NCBI GenBank assembly: GCA_902618245.1
Contig: CACMZR010000002.1
Coordinates: 186,001-250,000, forward strand
Reading direction: 5' to 3'
DNA length: 64,000 nt
Origin: an uncultured Bacteroidota bacterium
GTDB lineage: Bacteria > Bacteroidota > Bacteroidia > Flavobacteriales > Flavobacteriaceae
A program made the translations under genes and the position numbers. Numbering within the stretch: the first letter of the stretch is position 1; the number at the start of each line of letters is the position of its first letter. Below the pieces are notes generated by a model, which saw only the letters and a list, made by a program, of their open reading frames with translations, did not search any database and was not told the origin of the DNA. Below, in pieces: positions 7,564 through 16,769 of the stretch.

Positions 7564-7797
7564 ATGACCAATTATCTTTTCTTTATTGTTACAGGTATAT
7601 CTCTTTTATTTTTATTTTTCTTATGGAGCTCAAAAAAATCAGTGAAAACAGGGTTTGCGAAGGATGAGAATAACAATCAAATCCCAGATGCTTGGGAAAA
7701 GAGATTTAAATTCCTTTTCACTTTTGAAAATATCATAATTCTTGTTTTAGGAATTTTAATTGGATATCTATTTGCTAAGTCAACCTTACTTTCTTAA
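7564..7797 (+). CDS. Small two-TM protein with a Ca-repeat-like loop
   Basis: 77 residues with two hydrophobic helices (about 4-22 and 52-70). Between them is a soluble loop holding DENNNQIPDAWEKRF, which matches the thrombospondin type 3/dockerin-like signature DxNxNxIPDxWE. In larger secreted proteins of this phylum that signature is a calcium-binding repeat; as a single copy in a loop of a tiny membrane protein it is unusual. The function is unknown. A terminator lies at 7880. Confidence 0.65.
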   Translation: MTNYLFFIVTGISLLFLFFLWSSKKSVKTGFAKDENNNQIPDAWEKRFKFLFTFENIIILVLGILIGYLFAKSTLLS

Positions 7798-7879
7798 AAC
7801 GTTAAAATACAATTCTTAAATTAAATTTTCTCGTTAAATTTGAACGGTTAATGATTTCATAAACCAATTTGTTTTTTCT

Positions 7880-7912
7880 AAACCGCTGGAATATTTCTAG
7901 CGGTTTTTTTTT
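7880..7912 (+). terminator. Rho-independent terminator
   Basis: Long stem AAACCGCTGGAA pairing with TTCTAGCGGTTT (one G:T wobble) around a short TAT loop, then a run of eight or more T. It ends the small membrane protein transcript before the next gene at 7945. Confidence 0.9.
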
Positions 7913-7944
7913 ATTTACTTTTAAGAACTTTGTTGAACAATATT

Positions 7945-8616
7945 ATGCATGTTGTAGTCCGCTTACTTTCGTTTAAAAATTTAATTATTGTTTATGTACT
8001 TTCATCATTCTTGACATTTGCGCAGGGTGAAAATTTATTAATTCAACAATACAACAAAGGCCCCGCTCTAGATGATGTTTACTCTAGATGGACAATTTAT
8101 TTAGGTAGTAGGTTAAATTATTTAAATACGGATCTTGAAAATACAAGTCCTGTACTCTCATTGGGCGGGTTAACAGAAGTCCAATTTAATATCTCAAAGA
8201 CTTTTGGTTTTATAATTGGGTTTGGAAATACTGCTATTTCATATGAGTATGATTATCCAAATTCGTTTGCAAAAGACCGTCTTGATTACTTTGTTTTGCC
8301 AATTGGAGTTCGATTAAATCCAACGAAAAAAATTAGTTTTTCATTTGGTGCTATATATAACTTTTTTAACAAAGGTGAAAATAAGGTTAGTGAAAATAAT
8401 ATTATAGTGAAAAAGGAATATGAAAAATTAGATTTTGAAAACAGTTTCGGGGGATTTACACAAATTGGTTTTTACTTTTTAAAAAATTTCTATGGCTTTA
8501 TTAATTATAGATGGGCAACAAAATTTAGCTCCCCTCTGGCTGAAAAAAGCAACAATAATAATGGATTTCAATTAGGCTTAGCTTATAAAATTTGGTCCTC
8601 TAAAATAAAAAGGTAA
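7945..8616 (+). CDS. Outer-membrane beta-barrel-type protein
   Basis: A TTG at 7930 opens the frame, but ATG 7945 is the better start and gives 223 residues with a signal peptide ending FLTFAQ. The mature sequence has alternating hydrophobic and aromatic strands (GFIIGFGNTAISYEYDYP, LDYFVLPIGVRLNP, ISFSFGAIYNFF, GFQLGLAYKIW), the pattern of 8-stranded porin-like or OmpW/outer membrane beta-barrel families common in flavobacteria. No enzymatic motif is visible. It is monocistronic and convergent with the next gene. Confidence 0.7.
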   Translation: MHVVVRLLSFKNLIIVYVLSSFLTFAQGENLLIQQYNKGPALDDVYSRWTIYLGSRLNYLNTDLENTSPVLSLGGLTEVQFNISKTFGFIIGFGNTAISYEYDYPNSFAKDRLDYFVLPIGVRLNPTKKISFSFGAIYNFFNKGENKVSENNIIVKKEYEKLDFENSFGGFTQIGFYFLKNFYGFINYRWATKFSSPLAEKSNNNNGFQLGLAYKIWSSKIKR

Positions 8617-8663
8617 ATGAGTTATTAAAAATTCCCAATAAACATAATTAGAGAAATTTGTCT

Positions 8664-9566
8664 TTAGATAAAAAAGTGCAACGAAATTTTTAAGTAAAAA
8701 TGAGAGCTGTAATTTTGATTTTTGATGTAGTTAGAACTTCTATTTAACATAATATTTGCTTTCCATTGCAAGCTTTGATAAATAAATCCAACCTGGTATA
8801 TATTACGAAATTTATTTGGAATTAAACTAAATGGATTATTGTCTTTTAACCAACTGCCTGTTAATGAATAGTCATGAAAGCTGTACTCTAGTTCTGTACC
8901 TAAAAAAAATGAAATTCCATTTTGTAAAGCCTCTAATCTATTCCCAAAAAAAGGTAAACCTTTAATTGATCCTGATTGAATACCTATGCGGGTCTTTAAT
9001 GTGTTTCGAAAAGAGCCTAATTGAGCACTGTGATGATTTACCCATTTTAATCTTGTAGTTAAAAATCTTCCCCAGAAAAATGATCCATTTATATTAACAT
9101 GAAAAGCTTGAGGAATTGAAACAGCCCAAGTTAATGGCTCTAAATTTAATATATTAACATGATACGTATTTTGAAAAAACTTAGCTAATGATTCGCTAGC
9201 TCCAGTTGTCCCAATTTGAAATCCCAAACCATATCCAAAATCAGCATTCTGAAAAAATTCTTGTCGATATCCTAAATATAACCATCCGTTATAAGGATAA
9301 TCCATTCTTGAAACAAGAGAAGTTGAGCCTAAAGAAGGTGTATTAATTTCTTGACCAATTGTCCAATGTTTTGAAATATAATTCCATTTATAAAGTGAGT
9401 CAGATGATTTTTTATTCAGTTTTCCGTATTCTAAGAAAATACCACTAGTGTAATAACGGTCGCTTTTAAAATAAAGATCGTTATCCACATTTAAACCAAT
9501 GTATTTTTGAGCACTACTAAAAGTTATTAATCCAAAAAGATGAAATAACATCAAATATTTACGCAC
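8664..9566 (-). CDS. LpxR-like lipid A deacylase / DUF2219-type barrel
   Basis: The start is uncertain: TTG 9572, GTG 9566 and ATG 9551 are all in frame, and GTG 9566 gives the most signal-like N-terminus (MRKYLMLFHLFG). The mature part opens with IGLNVDNDLYF and DRYYTSGIFLEYG, the N-D and TD+YT signature of LpxR-type outer-membrane lipid A 3'-O-deacylases. A later FFQNTYHVN, after a Gly-Ser-rich segment, is placed like the catalytic His region. The length of about 300 residues fits a 12-stranded barrel. Enzymatic activity is inferred from the family, and the active-site set is not complete by eye. Confidence 0.6.
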   Translation of the reverse strand: MRKYLMLFHLFGLITFSSAQKYIGLNVDNDLYFKSDRYYTSGIFLEYGKLNKKSSDSLYKWNYISKHWTIGQEINTPSLGSTSLVSRMDYPYNGWLYLGYRQEFFQNADFGYGLGFQIGTTGASESLAKFFQNTYHVNILNLEPLTWAVSIPQAFHVNINGSFFWGRFLTTRLKWVNHHSAQLGSFRNTLKTRIGIQSGSIKGLPFFGNRLEALQNGISFFLGTELEYSFHDYSLTGSWLKDNNPFSLIPNKFRNIYQVGFIYQSLQWKANIMLNRSSNYIKNQNYSSHFYLKISLHFFI

Positions 9567-9723
9567 AAACAAAATCTTAACTAAATATTTTAGACCTGTG
9601 AATCAAGGTATTGATAATTATGAAATATTCCATCAAATACAAATATTTAAGCAATAGTTACTTTTTAAATTGAATAAATCAAAAATTTTTAAACCTTAAG
9701 AGATTCATTACTTTTACATCCAT

Positions 9724-10470
9724 ATGGAACCATTTGTAAGACATCATATAAAAGATAATTGCGGAATATTAGAATTTGGAAATGCATCTGGAAACTCATT
9801 AACATCTAATATGTTAAATGAACTAAGCAAAAATCTAACGTTATTAGATTCAAGTAAACTGGTAAAAGTGATTATTCTAAAAAGTTCAGGTTTAAAAGCC
9901 TTTAGTGGTGGTGCATCTTTTACTGAATTAAAAACTTTAAAAAGCTTCAAAGGGGCAAGAGAATTCTTTATTGGGTTCGCTAACTTATTAAATGCATTTA
10001 GAACTTTAAAAAAATTTGTAATCTTACAAGTCCAGGGTAAGGTTGTCGGTGGAGGCATAGGAATAGTTGCAGCATGCGATTATACAATAGCGTATAAAAA
10101 AGCGGAAATTAAACTTTCTGAATTATCAATTGGTTTAGGCCCGTTTGTAATTGAGCCGGCTCTAACTAGAAAAATTGGCTCAGCTGCATTTGCACAAATA
10201 TCTTTAGAAGCAGAAAATTGGAAAACAGCAAAATGGGCTAAAAGAAAAGGCTTATACAATTCTATTGTAAATTCCCACAAAGAGTTAGAAATATCAGCTG
10301 GGGAACTTGCTAAAAAATTAGGAAATTATTCTAGTGATGCCATGGAAAAACTTAGAAAATTACATTGGAAAAATACTGAACATTGGGAAGGTACTCTTAA
10401 ATCAAATGCAGAGATTACAGCTAAACTACTTTTAAAAGACGCTGCTCAAAGTATTCTCGAAAAATTTTAA
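9724..10470 (+). CDS. Enoyl-CoA hydratase/isomerase (crotonase) family protein
   Basis: 248 residues with the crotonase layout: KAFSGGASFTEL (residues 58-69, acyl-CoA adenine pocket), the oxyanion-hole segment GKVVGGGIGIVAACDY (105-120) and LSELSIGLGP (131-140), with Glu133 in the position of the second catalytic Glu. The exact reaction (hydratase, isomerase or methylglutaconyl-CoA hydratase) is not decided. It ends 3 nt before the QueD-like gene and is probably co-transcribed with it, though the reason for the pairing is unclear. Confidence 0.85.
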   Translation: MEPFVRHHIKDNCGILEFGNASGNSLTSNMLNELSKNLTLLDSSKLVKVIILKSSGLKAFSGGASFTELKTLKSFKGAREFFIGFANLLNAFRTLKKFVILQVQGKVVGGGIGIVAACDYTIAYKKAEIKLSELSIGLGPFVIEPALTRKIGSAAFAQISLEAENWKTAKWAKRKGLYNSIVNSHKELEISAGELAKKLGNYSSDAMEKLRKLHWKNTEHWEGTLKSNAEITAKLLLKDAAQSILEKF

Positions 10471-10473
10471 TCT

Positions 10474-10929
10474 ATGGACAATATTATAAGAATCACAAAA
10501 GAATTTAAATTTGAAACAAGCCACGCTCTTTCAGGGCATGACGGTTTATGTAAAAATGTACATGGACACAGCTATAAATTGTCTGTTACTGTTATTGGAA
10601 AGCCTTCACAAGATCCCAATAATCCAAAATATGGAATGGTTATGGATTTTAGCGATCTAAAAAAGATCATAAATAATATTATCGTTGAACCTTTTGACCA
10701 TGCTGCGGTCCTGAATATGCATTCCAATAAAAAACTTGTAAGTTTTATGGAAGATCAAGGGCATAAAATAGTCAAAGTAGATTACCAGCCAACGAGTGAA
10801 ATGATGATTTTAGATTTTGCGGAAAGGATTAAATCTAATTTACCGAGTAAGGTTAAATTACACCATTTGATTTTGAGAGAAACTGAAACATGCTTTGCTG
10901 AGTGGCATTCATCAGATTACGAATCCTAA
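10474..10929 (+). CDS. queD: 6-carboxytetrahydropterin synthase / PTPS family
   Basis: 151 residues. The zinc ligands of the tunnelling fold are visible (His17 in FETSHAL, His30 and His32 in NVHGHSY), with the catalytic Cys26 in GLCKNVHG. The C-terminal RETETCFAEW holds the pterin-anchoring Glu. QueD converts dihydroneopterin triphosphate to 6-carboxytetrahydropterin for queuosine; the 6-pyruvoyl-type enzyme is the alternative. No other queuosine genes are in the window. The 3' end overlaps the convergent PBP gene by 4 nt. Confidence 0.85.
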   Translation: MDNIIRITKEFKFETSHALSGHDGLCKNVHGHSYKLSVTVIGKPSQDPNNPKYGMVMDFSDLKKIINNIIVEPFDHAAVLNMHSNKKLVSFMEDQGHKIVKVDYQPTSEMMILDFAERIKSNLPSKVKLHHLILRETETCFAEWHSSDYES

Positions 10930-13250
10930 AAACCAAGAGCATCTAAATCCTCTTTTGGGCTCATTTTATAATTTAAATTGTTTACTGATATTTTTTCACA
11001 TTCAACAGGAATGGACATTTCCTCTGGTGGAAGAAAATCATCTTTAGAAATTCCAAAATCTGGATTTTCGTAAAGAGATTTCATGTAATTTGCCCAAATT
11101 GGAAGTGCCATTGTTGCACCCTGTCCAAATGCAATTTGTTTAAAATGAACTGACCTGTCTTCTCCTCCCACCCAGACACCAGTTGCCAAATTTGGAACCA
11201 TTCCCATAAACCATCCATCACTTTGGTTTTGAGTGGTACCGGTTTTACCTGCTATGGGGTTTTCAAAAATATATGGGTAGCCTGTTACAATTTTTTCGTA
11301 AACATAATTTGTCTTTTCAAGACCTGCATGTCTTAGTCTTGCTCCAGATCCAGCAGTTGTAACACCTTGCATCAAATTTACAGTTACATAGGCTGCCTCT
11401 TCACTTAGAACATCTTTACTCTCTGGAACAACCTCATACAAAGCACGACCATTTTTATCCTCAATTCTTGTAATCATAATTGGTTTTACATAAATACCTT
11501 GGTTTGCAAATGTGCTATATGCTCCAACCATTTCAAACAAGCTTATATCGGGTGTACCTAAAGCAATTGAAGGAACTGGTGGTAAATATGATGAAATTCC
11601 CATTTTTCTAGCTAGATTTATAACTGGCTGAGGACCAACCAAATCCATAATTCTGGCACTTATTGTATTAACTGAATTAGCCAATGCATTTTTTAAAGTA
11701 CGTGTTTGACCATATCTATCTCCAGAATTTTTTGGGCACCAAGCTGAAGTATTCCCATGTTTTCTTGGTTCAATACAGTACAATGCATCTGGTAAAGAAT
11801 CGCAGGGGGATAACTTTAGCTGATCTATAGCTGTCGCATATAAAAAAGGCTTAAAAGTTGATCCTATTTGTCTTCTCCCTTGCTTTACTTGGTCATATTG
11901 AAAATGCTTATAATTAAATCCTCCTACCCAAGCTTTTACATGACCTGTTTGAGGCTCCATAGACATCAGAGATGCACGTAAAAAATGCTTGTAATATCTT
12001 ATAGAATCAATTGGAGTCATAATCGTATCGATTTCACCCTTCCAACTAAATACTTTCATAGGGACCTGTCTACTAAATGAGGCAATGATATCTTCTTCTG
12101 GAATTCCTGCTATTTTCATTTTTCTCCACCTCTCGCTCCTAAGCATTGATCGCTCCAATAAGGTGTCTATTTCGCCTTCTCTTAAATCTAAAAAGGGTGC
12201 TGTTGGATTTTCTTCTTCTGAATTTTGTATGAAGAATTCACGCTGTAGATTTTTCATATGCTCTTCGACTGACTGCTCTGCAATTTGTTGCATCTTTGCA
12301 TCTATTGTAGTGTAAATTCTAAGGCCATCTCTATACAAGTTGTGTTTAGTTCCGTCGGGCTTAGGATTAGATTTTATCCAGCTATCCATAAATTCTTTTA
12401 AATATGCTCTGAAATATGTTGCTAGTCCCTCCCTATGAGATTCTGGAGTAAAGTTTATGTTTAGGGGCAGTTTTGATAATGAGTCTCGCTCTTCAGATGT
12501 TATAAATTTGTTTCTATACATCTGGCGAAAAACAATATTACGTCTTTCTCTAACTCTTTCAGGTCGTCTAATTGGATTATATAGTGAGGAGTTTTTTAAC
12601 ATCCCTACAAGAGTTGCAGATTCTTCTATTGTCAATTGCTGTGGTGTTTTATTAAAAAATATTTTGGCTGCTGATCTGATTCCATCAGCTTGATACCCGA
12701 AATCATACTTATTTAGGTACATAGCGAGTATTTCCTTCTTAGTATATCGTCGTTCAAGTTGAACAGCTATAACCCATTCTTGTGCTTTCTGAAGAATTGT
12801 TTTAAAAATATTTCTAGAACGTATTCCCACAAAAATTTGTCTTGCTAATTGTTGAGTAATTGTACTAGCACCTCCCCTTTTTCCTAAATATATAAATGCT
12901 CTGAGTGTACCGCGCCAATCTATCCCCGAATGTTCATAAAAACGCTCATCTTCAGTCGCAATTAAAGCATCAACCATATGAATAGGAATTTCATCAAAAT
13001 CAATCGGAGTTCTATTGTCATTAAAATAATATTTCCCAAGAATAGCTCCATCAGCTGAAATTATTTGGGTAGCCAAATTAGTTTTTGGATTTTCAAGTTC
13101 TCGAAGATCTGGCATCGGTCCGTAGATCCCTAATGCTGCTCCAAAAAATAATATGAATCCGCCTGAAATAAAAAAAATGAAAGACCCCCAGAAAAAACGA
13201 ATGAATTTTCGATTATAATGTTTTTGTTTACTTATACTCTTTTTAACCAT
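10926..13250 (-). CDS. Class A penicillin-binding protein 1A
   Basis: 774 residues: cytoplasmic tail, TM at 17-42, a GT51 glycosyltransferase with ATEDERFYEHSGID (catalytic Glu100) and GGASTITQQLARQ (127-138), then a transpeptidase with Ser464 in GSTFKPF, SVN at 526-528 and KTG at 669-671. All catalytic motifs are intact, so it should both polymerise and cross-link peptidoglycan in the periplasm. It starts 1 nt from the gldH stop, an arrangement usual in flavobacteria, and is likely co-transcribed with gldH. Confidence 0.95.
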   Translation of the reverse strand: MVKKSISKQKHYNRKFIRFFWGSFIFFISGGFILFFGAALGIYGPMPDLRELENPKTNLATQIISADGAILGKYYFNDNRTPIDFDEIPIHMVDALIATEDERFYEHSGIDWRGTLRAFIYLGKRGGASTITQQLARQIFVGIRSRNIFKTILQKAQEWVIAVQLERRYTKKEILAMYLNKYDFGYQADGIRSAAKIFFNKTPQQLTIEESATLVGMLKNSSLYNPIRRPERVRERRNIVFRQMYRNKFITSEERDSLSKLPLNINFTPESHREGLATYFRAYLKEFMDSWIKSNPKPDGTKHNLYRDGLRIYTTIDAKMQQIAEQSVEEHMKNLQREFFIQNSEEENPTAPFLDLREGEIDTLLERSMLRSERWRKMKIAGIPEEDIIASFSRQVPMKVFSWKGEIDTIMTPIDSIRYYKHFLRASLMSMEPQTGHVKAWVGGFNYKHFQYDQVKQGRRQIGSTFKPFLYATAIDQLKLSPCDSLPDALYCIEPRKHGNTSAWCPKNSGDRYGQTRTLKNALANSVNTISARIMDLVGPQPVINLARKMGISSYLPPVPSIALGTPDISLFEMVGAYSTFANQGIYVKPIMITRIEDKNGRALYEVVPESKDVLSEEAAYVTVNLMQGVTTAGSGARLRHAGLEKTNYVYEKIVTGYPYIFENPIAGKTGTTQNQSDGWFMGMVPNLATGVWVGGEDRSVHFKQIAFGQGATMALPIWANYMKSLYENPDFGISKDDFLPPEEMSIPVECEKISVNNLNYKMSPKEDLDALGF

Positions 13251-13251
13251 T

Positions 13252-13740
13252 TTACTGATCCTCGATACTAATTCCTACAGATATAATTCCCTTTAATTTA
13301 CTTATACCTTTCTCCTTTCCATTATTACGTACAGCCTGAGAAACCTCTATAATCAGTGGATCTTCATTGAGCAATATTACTCCTCCTTTCCACCACAATT
13401 TGCTTTCTTTTATCTCATTAAAACCACTACCTAACCAACTGCCATCTGCCGATGCCATAGCATATTCAAGTGTGTCATGATAAATTATATCTTCTCCAGA
13501 TCTTAAAGATGCTAAAAGGAAAATATTTGAATATGGATAGTCATTATTATTTCTCAAACGTAGAAAAATATTTTTTTTTGATGAATTAACTATACCTTTA
13601 GGAACTTTAAATATCAAAGGATTGACACCTAGTCCTTCATTTGAGACTGACTTATAGAATGTGTATCCTTTCTCTGGACTACATCCAAAGTTTATAGTAA
13701 TCAAATTTACAAGTAATATATTTCTTATTAATCTTTTCAA
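13252..13740 (-). CDS. gldH: Gliding motility lipoprotein GldH
   Basis: 162 residues starting at TTG (no ATG nearby), with a lipoprotein signal ending INFGC (Cys20). The mature part shows features I associate with GldH: a FYKSVSNEG-type opening after the Cys, NNNDYPYSNIFL near residue 66, YAMASADGSWLGSGFNEIKE near 93, and a closing beta strand GIISVGISIED. GldH is needed for gliding and type IX secretion in Flavobacterium johnsoniae. The position upstream of a PBP1A gene agrees with flavobacterial gene order. Confidence 0.85.
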   Translation of the reverse strand: MKRLIRNILLVNLITINFGCSPEKGYTFYKSVSNEGLGVNPLIFKVPKGIVNSSKKNIFLRLRNNNDYPYSNIFLLASLRSGEDIIYHDTLEYAMASADGSWLGSGFNEIKESKLWWKGGVILLNEDPLIIEVSQAVRNNGKEKGISKLKGIISVGISIEDQ

Positions 13741-13760
13741 ATCAGGTTAGTTGATTGATA

Positions 13761-14792
13761 TTATAATTTAAAACTTAGAGCATCTGAGCGCCCTTTTTTG
13801 AAAATTTTATTACTATTATGCTTTCCTTTCCTTGAGAGTTTTCTCTCTTCATGTGGCAAGTTGATAACTTCTTTGCATTTTTTTGAACAACAATTATCCA
13901 TTTTTGATCTACAGGAATCGCATTGAATAAAAAGTAAATGACAAGCCTCATTAGCACAATTAATATGGCTATCACACGGAGCCCCACATTGGTGACATAA
14001 AGAAATTACATCATTCGAAATACGCTCTGCTTTTCTTTCATCAAAAACAAAATTTTTGCCAATAAATTTATTTTCCAAATTTTTGTCCTTTACTTGTCGA
14101 GCATATTCAATGATTCCTCCCTCTAATTGATAAACTTTTTTAAAACCTTTGTGTTTGAAATAAGCTGACGCTTTTTCACAACGTATACCACCTGTACAAT
14201 AGATCAGAAGCTTTTTGTTTTCCTTATATTCTGAGATATTTTTTTCAATTACAGGCAAAGAATCTCTAAATGTGTCAACATCAGGAGTGATAGCTCCCCT
14301 AAAATGTCCTATTTCACTTTCGTAATGGTTCCGCATATCAATACAAATTGTGTCATCATCATCTAGTAAATCATTGAACTTTTGTGCATCTAAATGGATG
14401 CCCTTTTTTGTTACATCAAAACTTTTGTCATCTAGTCCGTCAGCTACAATTTTTTTACGGACTTTTATAGTTAATTTTAAAAATGATTTCTTATGATGTT
14501 CTACAGCTACATTAATTCTGATATCTTTTAAAAAAGATATAGTGTTTAAATGATCTTTAAATGAAGAAAAATTTTCTGAGGGTAAGCTAAGCTGTGCGTT
14601 AATTCCTTCATAAGCAACATAAATTCTTCCCAAAACCTCTAAACTGTCCCAAGACAAAAATAAATGGTCTCTGAAAAGCTTTGGGTTTTTAATGTGCGCA
14701 TATTTGTAGAAGGAAAGCGTAAGCCTATCTTTTGTTGACTGATCTAATATATCAGCTGTTTCTTGCGCACTTAGTTTGTTGTACAGTTGCAT
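13761..14792 (-). CDS. trhO: tRNA uridine(34) hydroxylase TrhO (rhodanese domain)
   Basis: 343 residues: an N-terminal acylphosphatase-like domain (about 25-115, with RIYVAYEGINAQLS), a rhodanese domain (about 130-225) with active-site Cys199 in LIYCTGGIRCEKAS, and a Cys-rich C-terminal zinc segment (CHQCGAPC, CDSC, CC). The order matches the YceA/TrhO family, which hydroxylates U34 of tRNA to ho5U. It has its own promoter and is separated from gldH by 20 nt. Confidence 0.9.
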   Translation of the reverse strand: MQLYNKLSAQETADILDQSTKDRLTLSFYKYAHIKNPKLFRDHLFLSWDSLEVLGRIYVAYEGINAQLSLPSENFSSFKDHLNTISFLKDIRINVAVEHHKKSFLKLTIKVRKKIVADGLDDKSFDVTKKGIHLDAQKFNDLLDDDDTICIDMRNHYESEIGHFRGAITPDVDTFRDSLPVIEKNISEYKENKKLLIYCTGGIRCEKASAYFKHKGFKKVYQLEGGIIEYARQVKDKNLENKFIGKNFVFDERKAERISNDVISLCHQCGAPCDSHINCANEACHLLFIQCDSCRSKMDNCCSKKCKEVINLPHEERKLSRKGKHNSNKIFKKGRSDALSFKL

Positions 14793-14816
14793 GCTATAAA
14801 CCTTTTAAGTATAGTA

Positions 14817-14845
14817 CAAAGTTAGACAAAAGGTTTATTCTCCAA
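14817..14845 (-). promoter_or_regulatory. Promoter of trhO
   Basis: On the minus strand, TTG (14845-14843), 18 nt, then TAACTTTG (14824-14817), 25 nt before the ATG. This matches the Bacteroidota -33/-7 consensus TTG-N(17-23)-TAnnTTTG exactly. Confidence 0.7.
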
Positions 14846-14933
14846 CCAAAAAATTTTATAACTAAATAAAATCTTAACCTTAAGTTGATACTAATATTTT
14901 GGGATTAAATGTCCTATTAAAAATAGAACGTGT

Positions 14934-15314
14934 TTATTCGCGATATAATTTGAAAATAAGTTCCCTTTCGCTATTGTATAATTTAGCTAAGTTTTCATCA
15001 ATGCTAAAAATTAAAGTCGAATTTTCTAGAAGTAAAATAAATTGCTCCTCAAGCTGCCTAAGCTGATCCGTGCATCCTATTTTGGTGGATGCAATCAAGT
15101 AGAAATTAATTGTTCCATCAGTAATTTTAATTTCACCAAAAAAAGTATTACACCCCAAAGAAGCAGAAAAAGAATCCTTTTCAAAAATAAAATTTCCTCC
15201 TTTTTCAATATTCCAATTCCCCAATATTGTTTCTGCAAGGTTATTTTGAAAATCTTCTTTTTGACAACAAAAAAATGTGGCTAAAGAAGAGATTAGAAAG
15301 AATCTGTTTATCAT
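14934..15314 (-). CDS. META-domain lipoprotein (HslJ-like)
   Basis: 126 residues with a lipoprotein-type signal (Cys17 in LATFFCC). The domain shows the META/HslJ pattern: LGNWNIEKGGNFIFEKDSF, LGCNTFFGEIKI, then IASTKIGCTDQLRQLEEQF, with two conserved Cys that could pair. HslJ-type proteins in other bacteria are envelope proteins linked to heat and novobiocin resistance; the molecular role is unknown. It is probably monocistronic. Confidence 0.8.
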   Translation of the reverse strand: MINRFFLISSLATFFCCQKEDFQNNLAETILGNWNIEKGGNFIFEKDSFSASLGCNTFFGEIKITDGTINFYLIASTKIGCTDQLRQLEEQFILLLENSTLIFSIDENLAKLYNSERELIFKLYRE

Positions 15315-15346
15315 AGTTTAGCTCTACTGAAAAAATTATTTAATAT

Positions 15347-16666
15347 TTAATCGAGGTGTTTATTTTTATTCCCTATTAACAAAAACTTGGTCTGACGCCC
15401 ATTTACATATCTAAATCCGTTTGGCCCAAAATATCCTGCTTCCTCCAGCATTACTCGAATGTCTTTATCCCACTCTTTAATGTATACTTTTGCATTTAAT
15501 TCAATTGCATATACAGTGTTTTCGTGTAAAGGATGGTCACCTGACCCTGGAACTCCGTCTTGAGCGTCCCACATTCCATATGTTGTTCCTGCTGAGTGAC
15601 CATACAAACCAAGTGGATGTGTATATATTTGTGGCCTAAGACCCTTTGCTTTACTTGCCTGTATTGCCATTTTCAATGTTGTGTTACCCGTCCTTCCCTT
15701 TTTAAAATTGGAGGTTAAATCATCTTGAACATCATTTCCCTTTTTAAGAGCTTTCTTTAGATATTCAGGAGCTTCTGTTTCATTAGGTCTTAACACATAT
15801 GCTAATTCTTGGCAATCTGTATTTAATGTTAAATATGTGATTCCAAAATCACAGTGAACTAAATCCCCTGAATTTATAATATCAAACTTTGATTCTCCGT
15901 CAAAACCATATAAATCACTTTGCCCAGTTCGCTGTACATCCACAGTGGGATGAAACCAGGTTTTTAATCCTAAACTAGAAACTTTTTCCCTCATCCACCA
16001 AACTACATCGTCAGTTGTTGTAACCCCTGGTGTTATAACTTTTGAAGAAAAAGCTTCTTTAATAATGTTATGTGTGATTTCTACCAATGTGTTATAAATA
16101 GACATTTCTATTGGTGTTCTTGTTTCAATCCATCTTACTGCCAAGCTTTCTGCTGAAACAATTCGTTTTTGAAATTTATTTGGAAGAGAATTCATAATTC
16201 CATCAAAATCCGTTTTGGCCAAACCATCAGCTATCCCATAGTTATCTGAAATATTAATCCCGATTTTATTCGGATTCTGACTAATTATATAATCTGACAG
16301 TGCTTTCCATTGGTTTGGTTCTTTTTCTTTATCCCAAATGGAACGAATATTTTTCCCGAAGTTGTATCTAGTGATGGCCACAGCATCAATTTTATTTTTC
16401 ATTTTGGAAAAAACTAGGATTGTTCTTCTTCTGGCATTAAGCCAAGTTGGAGGTAATAAGGTTTTTACTACTGGATCTTCATTATATTCACGTGTTATCA
16501 AAACCCAAAGGTCTAAGTCTTGCTCGTCCATAAGTTTCGGGAGCAGGTTTTGGATACGTTCTTTTTGGATTTTTTCAATTAAATCGGCTCTTTCTCTGAG
16601 AGATAAAACATTTTGTGAAAATAAAGGAGATCCTATTACTACAAATAAAAAAAATAACTGTTTCAT
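15347..16666 (-). CDS. Secreted M24 (Xaa-Pro aminopeptidase-like) metallopeptidase
   Basis: 439 residues with signal peptide MKQLFFLFVVIGSPLFSQ. The N-terminal creatinase-like half (about 30-190) is followed by the pita-bread domain with metal ligands in GDLVHCDFGITYLTLNTDCQ, a His in HSAGTTYGMWD and a Glu in YAIELNAKV. Export is unusual for M24 peptidases but recurrent in Bacteroidota. The final ligand region is short (about 40 residues after YAIELN), as in the secreted branch. The substrate is probably Xaa-Pro peptides, but this is not established. Confidence 0.85.
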   Translation of the reverse strand: MKQLFFLFVVIGSPLFSQNVLSLRERADLIEKIQKERIQNLLPKLMDEQDLDLWVLITREYNEDPVVKTLLPPTWLNARRRTILVFSKMKNKIDAVAITRYNFGKNIRSIWDKEKEPNQWKALSDYIISQNPNKIGINISDNYGIADGLAKTDFDGIMNSLPNKFQKRIVSAESLAVRWIETRTPIEMSIYNTLVEITHNIIKEAFSSKVITPGVTTTDDVVWWMREKVSSLGLKTWFHPTVDVQRTGQSDLYGFDGESKFDIINSGDLVHCDFGITYLTLNTDCQELAYVLRPNETEAPEYLKKALKKGNDVQDDLTSNFKKGRTGNTTLKMAIQASKAKGLRPQIYTHPLGLYGHSAGTTYGMWDAQDGVPGSGDHPLHENTVYAIELNAKVYIKEWDKDIRVMLEEAGYFGPNGFRYVNGRQTKFLLIGNKNKHLD

Positions 16667-16769
16667 AAAAAAAATTTTAATAAACCTACAAAAAAAAAAT
16701 TGTTAATAATGCGATCTAAAGGTGCTTGGAAGCAGAAATAAGAAAATGTAATTTAGTAAAAAAGTTATA

